Shown here one piece after another: positions 59,118 to 64,000 of a DNA stretch of 64,000 nt; position 1 is the stretch's first letter; every line of letters begins with the position of its first letter. Where the stretch lies: assembly GCF_000499845.2 (NCBI RefSeq), contig NC_023758.2:5435580-5499579 (forward strand), given 5' to 3'. The translations under genes were made by a program, and so were the position numbers. The notes beneath the pieces are model-generated. The model made no database searches, had not been told where the DNA came from, and saw only the letters and a list, made by a program, of their open reading frames with translations. The DNA comes from Phaseolus vulgaris. Taxonomy: Eukaryota > Streptophyta > Magnoliopsida > Fabales > Fabaceae.

Positions 59118-59758
59118 TGATGGAAAAACGATCTTCTTCTAGTAATGATCTTTGTAATTTCTTCTTTGGATGAATGATGAAGGAGATATGATGAGCGGAA
59201 GCATTAAAAAAACTCAAGAGGAGTTTCCATGGATTGAAGTGGAGTAGGAATTTGTGAGAGTGAGAGGTGAGGCCAACTCACTAGGAAAGAGTCTAGGCTA
59301 AGTCTTGAAGGAGACTAACCTAGGGAGAACTTAAGAATAAGTAGAATGGCCAAAATTAGGCAGCATTTCATTACTAATTCAAAGTTAAAGAAATACATGT
59401 ATAAGAGACTCCTATTTATAGGATAAAGTCTCTCAAAAACTCTCAAATGAGAGTGTGACAAGTGTCACCACCTTATTGGTGCAAATCCTCTCCATTAAGG
59501 AGAAGACATGTGGAGACTCATGTCTTCCTTGCCTACATTTCTATTTGCACCCCTCTTTTACTATTTTACACATTACTTTGTTTTCTATTTACATCTTTCT
59601 CTACTTTGACCCAAAATACAAGGCCCAAAACTTCCTAACTACTCTATACAATTTTTACAAGGCTAAGAAGAAGAAAAAGACTTTACAAACTCTTCATTAA
59701 AACTCGATCTTCGTCTATCTTCTTGGCCAAAAGTTTTGAGGCTGGACGGTTTCCATCA
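59118..59758 (-). repeat. 5' LTR of the gag-only element (641 bp)
   Basis: In plus coordinates TGATGGAAA...TTTCCATCA, a perfect 9-bp terminal inverted repeat. It is nearly identical to 41,498-42,141. TATAAATAGG on the minus strand is at about 59,411-59,420. ATGTC follows at 59,759-59,763. Confidence 0.92.
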
Positions 59759-59763
59759 ATGTC

Positions 59764-60540
59764 GCCACCGCACGACGCCTAATCTCTGCGAAGGTGCTGG
59801 GGTGATTTCTGATCAAAGATTCGCTGAAAGGGCCCGGCAGAACCCCTTTCTTGAACGCATGCACCAGCATATCTTCATCCTTGCTGGGCAGCCTCACTAC
59901 CTGAGCTCCAAAATGACTAAGGTAATCCCTGAGGGACTCACGTTCGTTTTGTCGCACGTCAAACAAATCATACGACACCATTGGTGGTGCCCTGTTCACG
60001 ATATATTGCTCCATGAACAACTTGGAAAACTGCTGAAACGAAGTGATGTGGCCATCTGGTAGGCTCACGAACCACTCCAAAGCAATCCCGCTCAGGGTGC
60101 TCATGAATAGCTTGCAATACACTACATCTGAGCACCCAGAGAGCATCATCAGAGTGTGAAACGCTGTCAGATTCGTCTCTGGATCCTCCACCCCTGTAAA
60201 CGAGGCTTTCACCCCCACCAAGCCTGGTGGCACCACTGCACTCATAATCTCAGATGAGAAAGGCATGGGAAAAGTCCTGGGGGGAGACGGTGGCGGTGCC
60301 ACCCTTTCCTCCGTTGCGTTCCTTTTGCGCTTGCAGCGCCTTGCGCAACTCTTCATTTACTCTGTCCAACTCCTCATTCCTGCCCTGTGATGCAGCCAAG
60401 TCCGCCTGCATCCTTTCTTGTTCCATTCTTGACGCTGCCACATCATCTTGTAGCACTCGCATCATTTCCAGGACCTGCGCCATTGTCACAACTCCTTCTT
60501 CAGCTGATGGCGCGGGTGAAGTTTGCCTTGTCTTCCTCAT
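59764..60540 (-). pseudogene. Tat-C gag, N-terminal segment (frameshifted)
   Basis: The ATG at 60,540 begins MRKTRQTSPAPSAEEG, a diverged relative of Tat-A MRKMRSNRSSPVAPVAAEG. A one-base frameshift near 60,315 separates the coiled N-terminus from the capsid core (FPMPFSSEI, LEWFVSLPDGHITSFQQFSK, ESLRDYLSHFGAQVV). The reading reaches FAEIRRRAVAT at 59,764, where the gag-only element is inserted. It continues at 41,492. Confidence 0.88.
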
Positions 60541-60612
60541 TTTCTCAGCAAAGAATCTCAAGAACAAACGAAAACTGACAGCAAAGGGTGGATGGGATCA
60601 CAAATTCACAAG

Positions 60613-60633
60613 GGCCCCACGGTGGGCGCCAAA
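60613..60633 (-). promoter_or_regulatory. Tat-C primer-binding site
   Basis: The minus strand reads TTTGGCGCC-CACCGTGGGGCC directly after the LTR end GAGATCA. A perfect TGG start fits pairing with a tRNA CCA end. I do not assign the tRNA. Confidence 0.7.
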
Positions 60634-61532
60634 TGATCTCGCAGGTGATTCAAACGTCGAAGGATTCGCCACGTCAAACTCTGCCTTTCGCAAGAACACT
60701 CCAAGCACTCCACAGAACTCCAAGCAAACCTGCGAAACACAACAAACGGCGCCTCTAGCGGCCGATTGCACTCCGACGCTCAAGTCAGCCTTGCAAAACC
60801 ACCAAAAAACTAAGAACTAAGAATCTCAACGAGACTCGTGTGCACTCTGTGATTCTCTCTCTCTCTCTGTGTAAACTAGTAACTCGCAAGAATGAATCTT
60901 ACCTCCTTCTGCATGAGCGCAGAATGCCTTTATATACTCTGTTGCGCGCCTAAGTTATTCGTGTATGAAGTAACTTAGCGCGTTTCTTTTACTAGGTGTC
61001 TCGTGCAACCTCAGCGTGAGTATCAAGTGTGGCTTGGCTAAGCGCACGTACTAGGCATCACCTACTGTGTGAACGATCCTCTTTACTTTGCACCATGCGC
61101 GTCATGGGCTAGGAGAGCACCAATCACCGACTGGCTACTAGCTCTCTTAGACCACCCTCATGCACGACACTGCAAAGCGCATAACTTCTCCTTTCACTGA
61201 TACTCTGCCACACAAGGCTCGTATACAACGCTCTCGCTGGGAATCATCCTTCGTCTCCAGCTTAACTATGCGTAACACGAAGACCTGATGACCATCGCTC
61301 ACCCCAGACGACCGATCGGTGCATTATAGCACCACGCCTTCTGCATCATGGCGCTTACCTAGGCGCTGATCGCGCATCCTCTATGACCACCGATCACCCC
61401 CTGACCACCGATCACTCCCTGGGTGACTTTCTCAAGGACACATCTGCTTCCCTGGCCCACATGTCCCACTCGGAACGGTCCACGTGGCTATCTGTTGCTG
61501 ACGTCACCGACTACCGATGATCGACCAGATCA
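60634..61532 (-). repeat. Tat-C 5' LTR (899 bp)
   Basis: In plus coordinates it runs from TGATCTCGCAGG to GACCAGATCA, so the ends are TGATCT/AGATCA. A TATA-like TATATAAAGG on the minus strand is at about 60,931-60,942. A short CT microsatellite is at about 60,855-60,872. The chromovirus LTR remnant begins at the next base. Confidence 0.75.
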
Positions 61533-61698
61533 AGATGGATCTTCCATATGAGTTTGGTGTTTGGTGCAAGTTTTGGTGAGTTCTTGAAACATAGAACATT
61601 GATCCAATTCTACTAAAAGTGCCTAAGCTATCTCCAACTCAAGTTGATTCCATAGAATGTCAAAGAATCATCTCTTTTTTGCTAGTGGATTCATATCA
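61533..61698 (+). repeat. Chromovirus 5' LTR remnant, plus strand
   Basis: About 165 bp related to the minus-strand LTR at 1,633-1,800 (shared blocks GGTGAGTTCTTG, AAAGTGCCT and GTCAAGAATC-like). It ends ATTCATATCA and is truncated on the left by the Tat-C insertion. Confidence 0.75.
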
Positions 61699-61700
61699 TG

Positions 61701-61712
61701 TGGTATCTAGAG
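61701..61712 (+). promoter_or_regulatory. Initiator-Met-like primer site of the right chromovirus
   Basis: TGGTATCTAGAG lies two bases after the LTR end. It matches TGGTATCAGAG with one extra T. Confidence 0.65.
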
Positions 61713-61849
61713 TTTAGGTTTGTTCTAGTTTAATTTTGAGTTGTGTTGCACTTTTAATTCAAGAGATCTATAATTCTTGTTGTTTACATTTATGTTTTTA
61801 GGCTTATTTTGAGTTTTATTGTTGTTTTCTTAATTTTGCCTATCATATG

Positions 61850-62971
61850 TGTACCGACCAGGACATCGGAGGTGATGACGTGTTTGGCACGTGACCGTGT
61901 GGGGCGTGCTCAGCAGAACACGTGAAGTGAGAGACGAATGGTCCAGGAGTGGGCATGGTCGCCGATTCATGGAACCGGCGTTCTATAGTGAACATAGTCG
62001 GTTGTCGCCAGGTTTGTGTGTCATCGACGTGTTAAATAACGGGTGATCAGGTGGTCTGACGTCGCCGCGAGGAGCACATCGCCGGATCTCCCAGTGAACT
62101 TAGTTGAAGCCGCTGGAGGCTCAGAAGAGTAAGTTCAAGCGTATAGTTTCGGTAAGGTGGTTGTTGCGCCAGCATAGGGCGTGAAGGTCATGTGGGTTAA
62201 AGGGGAACTTGCCCATCAGCAACAGGATTCCCAAAGTGGACATTTGCTGGTGGCAAGGTTCCCTCAGCTAGAACATGCTTGGCGTAGCAATGAGGAAGGT
62301 GCCGCTAGCGACAAGCGATGTCACAGAGACGGTGCACTTTGTTGCATCCGATACTCGCCTTGTCAGTTGGTGTTCCAGAGCGTATTACGTTCTAGATTAC
62401 TCCTTGAATAAGAGACTTAGCAGAAATAATGTTCAAGTTACCCCAACCCAGATGACGACACGTGTAGGGCAGGATGCTACCTGCTATCCCAGTCCAGAGG
62501 ATGACACGTGTAGGGTTGGATGCAGTATGGAGATGGCGCTCGAATTACCCTAGCTCAGATGATGACACGTGTAGGCCTGAATGCTACTTGCTATCCCAGC
62601 CCAGATGGCGACACGTGCAGGGTTGGATGCGAGCCACGCGTCCAAAAGCATAACGGCCTGGAGATAGAAAAAACCTAGCTATAAAGGTAAACTTAACAGA
62701 ATTTGCAGAGGTACGTTTTTCATTACGACTCATTGCTAGGGTTGTGTGCACTTTAGTACGGTTCTACAGAGTATATTTTTCTCTGAGTTTTGGGTGTTCG
62801 TGTCAATGACTTGAGCGTCGGAGCGCCACCGGCCGCAGAGGAGCCACCGTGTGTTCTGCAGGTTCTGAGAGAGGCTTTTGTGGTGTGGACGAGAAGGGCA
62901 CGTGGCGTGAAGGCTGGTAAGGAAGATCTTGACGAGGCAACGCTTTTGCACTAGGTCAACCGGCAGGAACA
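61850..62971 (+). repeat. Solo LTR of a Tat-D element (1,122 bp, TSD ATATG)
   Basis: TGTACCGACC...GGCAGGAACA with a perfect ATATG duplication on both sides (61,845-61,849; 62,972-62,976). The end shares GACGAGGCAACG and GGTCAACCGGCAGGA-type sequence with the other Tat LTRs. CACGTG occurs six times (61,888; 61,919; 62,459; 62,505; 62,566; 62,612) and TATAAAGG is at 62,680. No internal region remains, so it is a recombination product. Confidence 0.9.
62459..62617 (+). promoter_or_regulatory. Duplicated CACGTG (G-box) cluster upstream of TATA
   Basis: Four CACGTG cores spaced 46, 61 and 46 bp come from a ~107-bp tandem duplication ending about 60 bp before TATAAAGG (62,680-62,687). CACGTG is the core bound by plant bZIP and bHLH factors. 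Whether it acts here is inference. Confidence 0.5.
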
Positions 62972-64000
62972 ATATGTTTGTGTATTTTCCTTTTTGAATC
63001 CATACAAGTTTTGTCATAGTCATGTTTTTCCAAGATTGTCATCACTTCTTGTAGTACTTTTATTGAATTTTTTGTTTCTTGCTTTGGTGTAATACAGTTT
63101 CTGAGTTTAATTCTTGATCCTTTGTGCATTTTCTATTTTAGTATTGAGTTCATACTTGTAATTTAGACCTATACAAGTTCCTATACATCATTTTCCATTA
63201 TGTCTTTGCTAGTTCTTAATTTTGTTTTTCATTTCTGTTAGGATTCCTCTATTTTTCTAAAAACGTGCTTACTGTTTCGATTTATTGCAATTGATTTACT
63301 CACTGGAAATTTCTGAAATTTTGGATTTGTGTTCTTAAAAGTGTTATAAAAGAGTAGAAAAAATAAGTACTCAAAAATTCAAAGTACAAAAAAAATGATA
63401 AATCAAAAACAAAAAGTGTACAATTCTACCGAAAAAATACAGTAATCTGGCAGTGATTTTGAAAAATTTATCTCAATTAATTGGCTTAATGTTTTTGACT
63501 AATTCCAGTGCCATTGTTGAGCTAAGATCTTGAACTTTCTGTGGTTAAAATTTCATAATCCAGTTCCTTTATATCGTTCCAGTTAAATCAGTGAACATCA
63601 AGCACAGTTTGCATAAAAATATTTTCCAGTAGCTCTGTTTTTGTTTTCTTCATCTACTCTAGTGCTTTTCTTTAGGTATCTTTTGTGTGCCTTCTTTTTC
63701 ATTGAGTACCTTATTTTCTTGCTTGTATTTTATTCATTACTCTTTGAGTTTGTCATGCATCTAGTATTCCTTTTGTTATAGCCTTTTATTGCTTATACCT
63801 TTTCTTGCTTGTCTTTCATTATTCATTGGTTTTGTGGTGAAGTGCTTTGAAGATTGTGTGCTCTTGCTTTGATATATTTCATTTGAGGTTACTCAAGGCC
63901 TCAAGATCAGCTTGGTAAAGGGAGTATTCTTTCTTTGGATTGATTTAAGTGACACTTCACTTCGGCAGTTTGGTTCCAAATTATTTTGGCTAACTTTGTT

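Larger units (their letters stand above)
41498..59758 (-). mobile_element. Gag-only gypsy element (TR-GAG type), TGATGG LTRs, TSD ATGTC
   Basis: Two direct LTRs (41,498-42,141 and 59,118-59,758) are flanked by the perfect duplication ATGTC (41,493-41,497; 59,759-59,763) inside Tat-C gag. Without the nested Tat-A element it is about 5.8 kb. The polypurine tract is next to the left LTR and an initiator-Met-like primer site next to the right one, so it is transcribed on the minus strand. The only coding sequence is a broken gag; no protease, RT, RNase H or integrase is found. It would depend on a related gypsy element, plausibly a chromovirus-like one with similar gag. Confidence 0.88.
39022..61532 (-). 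mobile_element. Tat-C element, minus strand, pol deleted, host of nested insertions
   Basis: In minus-strand order: 5' LTR (60,634-61,532), primer site (60,613-60,633), gag (60,540 down, split), protease (to about 39,590), the last codons of pol (about 39,575-39,536), then a 3' region (39,535-39,022). RT, RNase H and integrase have been deleted, and the 3' LTR is not in the window. It is split by the TGATGG-family gag-only element (41,498-59,758) and a solo LTR (40,412-41,160). It was inserted in the 5' LTR of the plus-strand chromovirus at 61,533. Confidence 0.8.
61713..64000 (+). mobile_element. Chromovirus 5' leader, split by a solo LTR, cut by window edge
   Basis: 61,713-61,849 and 62,977-64,000 are one non-coding leader, related in reverse complement to 7,044-8,381. 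The gag start is expected shortly beyond the window. No gene is seen within it. Confidence 0.75.

Noticed and set aside
60634..61532. tRNA or small RNA genes in the GC-richer LTR regions
   Set aside because: No cloverleaf, A/B boxes or CCA-type end could be recognised; the sequence is explained by LTR homology.

Overview
This window looks like a heterochromatic repeat block from a flowering-plant (dicot) nuclear genome. Everything recognisable in it is Ty3/gypsy LTR retrotransposon sequence or tandem satellite DNA, and I see no ordinary host gene, tRNA or rRNA. The retrotransposons belong to plant lineages: Tat-like elements with two RNase H domains and an antisense extra ORF, and a chromovirus with an initiator-Met-type primer site. 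A legume is a reasonable guess, but the sequence alone does not fix the species.

Left block (1-11,399). A plus-strand Tat-A fragment (LTR end, leader, broken gag) runs from 1 to 1,632. A minus-strand chromovirus follows (1,633-8,404). It carries an uninterrupted 1,545-codon gag-pol, but its 5' LTR is reduced to 23 bp. Then comes a minus-strand Tat-A fragment (8,405-11,399) with gag-protease remnants, an internal 224-bp tandem duplication with a telomere-like joint, leader, primer site and LTR. The LTR ends exactly where the satellite starts.

Satellite block (11,400-35,725). About 23 kb of AT-rich tandem repeat is built on a roughly 522-bp higher-order unit made of four diverged modules of about 100 bp, one of them expanded. 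A second copy of the Tat-A leader+LTR (12,553-13,710) sits inside it. Larger multimers of about 1.4, 2.0 and 3.3 kb have been duplicated within the array.

Right block (35,726-64,000) is a set of nested elements. From left to right: the 3' end of a plus-strand Tat-B element (antisense ORF, polypurine tract, LTR); the 3' end of a plus-strand gypsy element with TGATGG...CCATCA LTRs; and a minus-strand Tat-C element (39,022-61,532) with most of pol deleted. Tat-C hosts a 749-bp solo LTR (TSD CATAA) and a minus-strand gag-only TGATGG-family element (41,498-59,758, TSD ATGTC). The gag-only element in turn hosts a nearly complete plus-strand Tat-A element (45,695-58,139, TSD CAAAT, two 820-bp LTRs with 10 differences). 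Last comes the 5' end of a plus-strand chromovirus (61,533-64,000) carrying a solo Tat-D LTR (TSD ATATG).

The Tat-A element at 45,695-58,139 is the most informative. It has gag-protease (one nonsense codon), an intact pol (RT, RNase H, archaeal-type RNase H, integrase), a 3' region full of minisatellites, and an antisense gene with a Transposase_28-type domain, a coiled coil and two plausible GT-AG introns. Directly after its 5' LTR lies a copy of the target-site repeat plus 282 bp of the DNA flanking its 3' LTR, which looks like a trace of LTR-mediated ectopic repair. The main points for follow-up are this conversion tract, the antisense gene, the telomere-like sequence at rearrangement joints and the satellite architecture.
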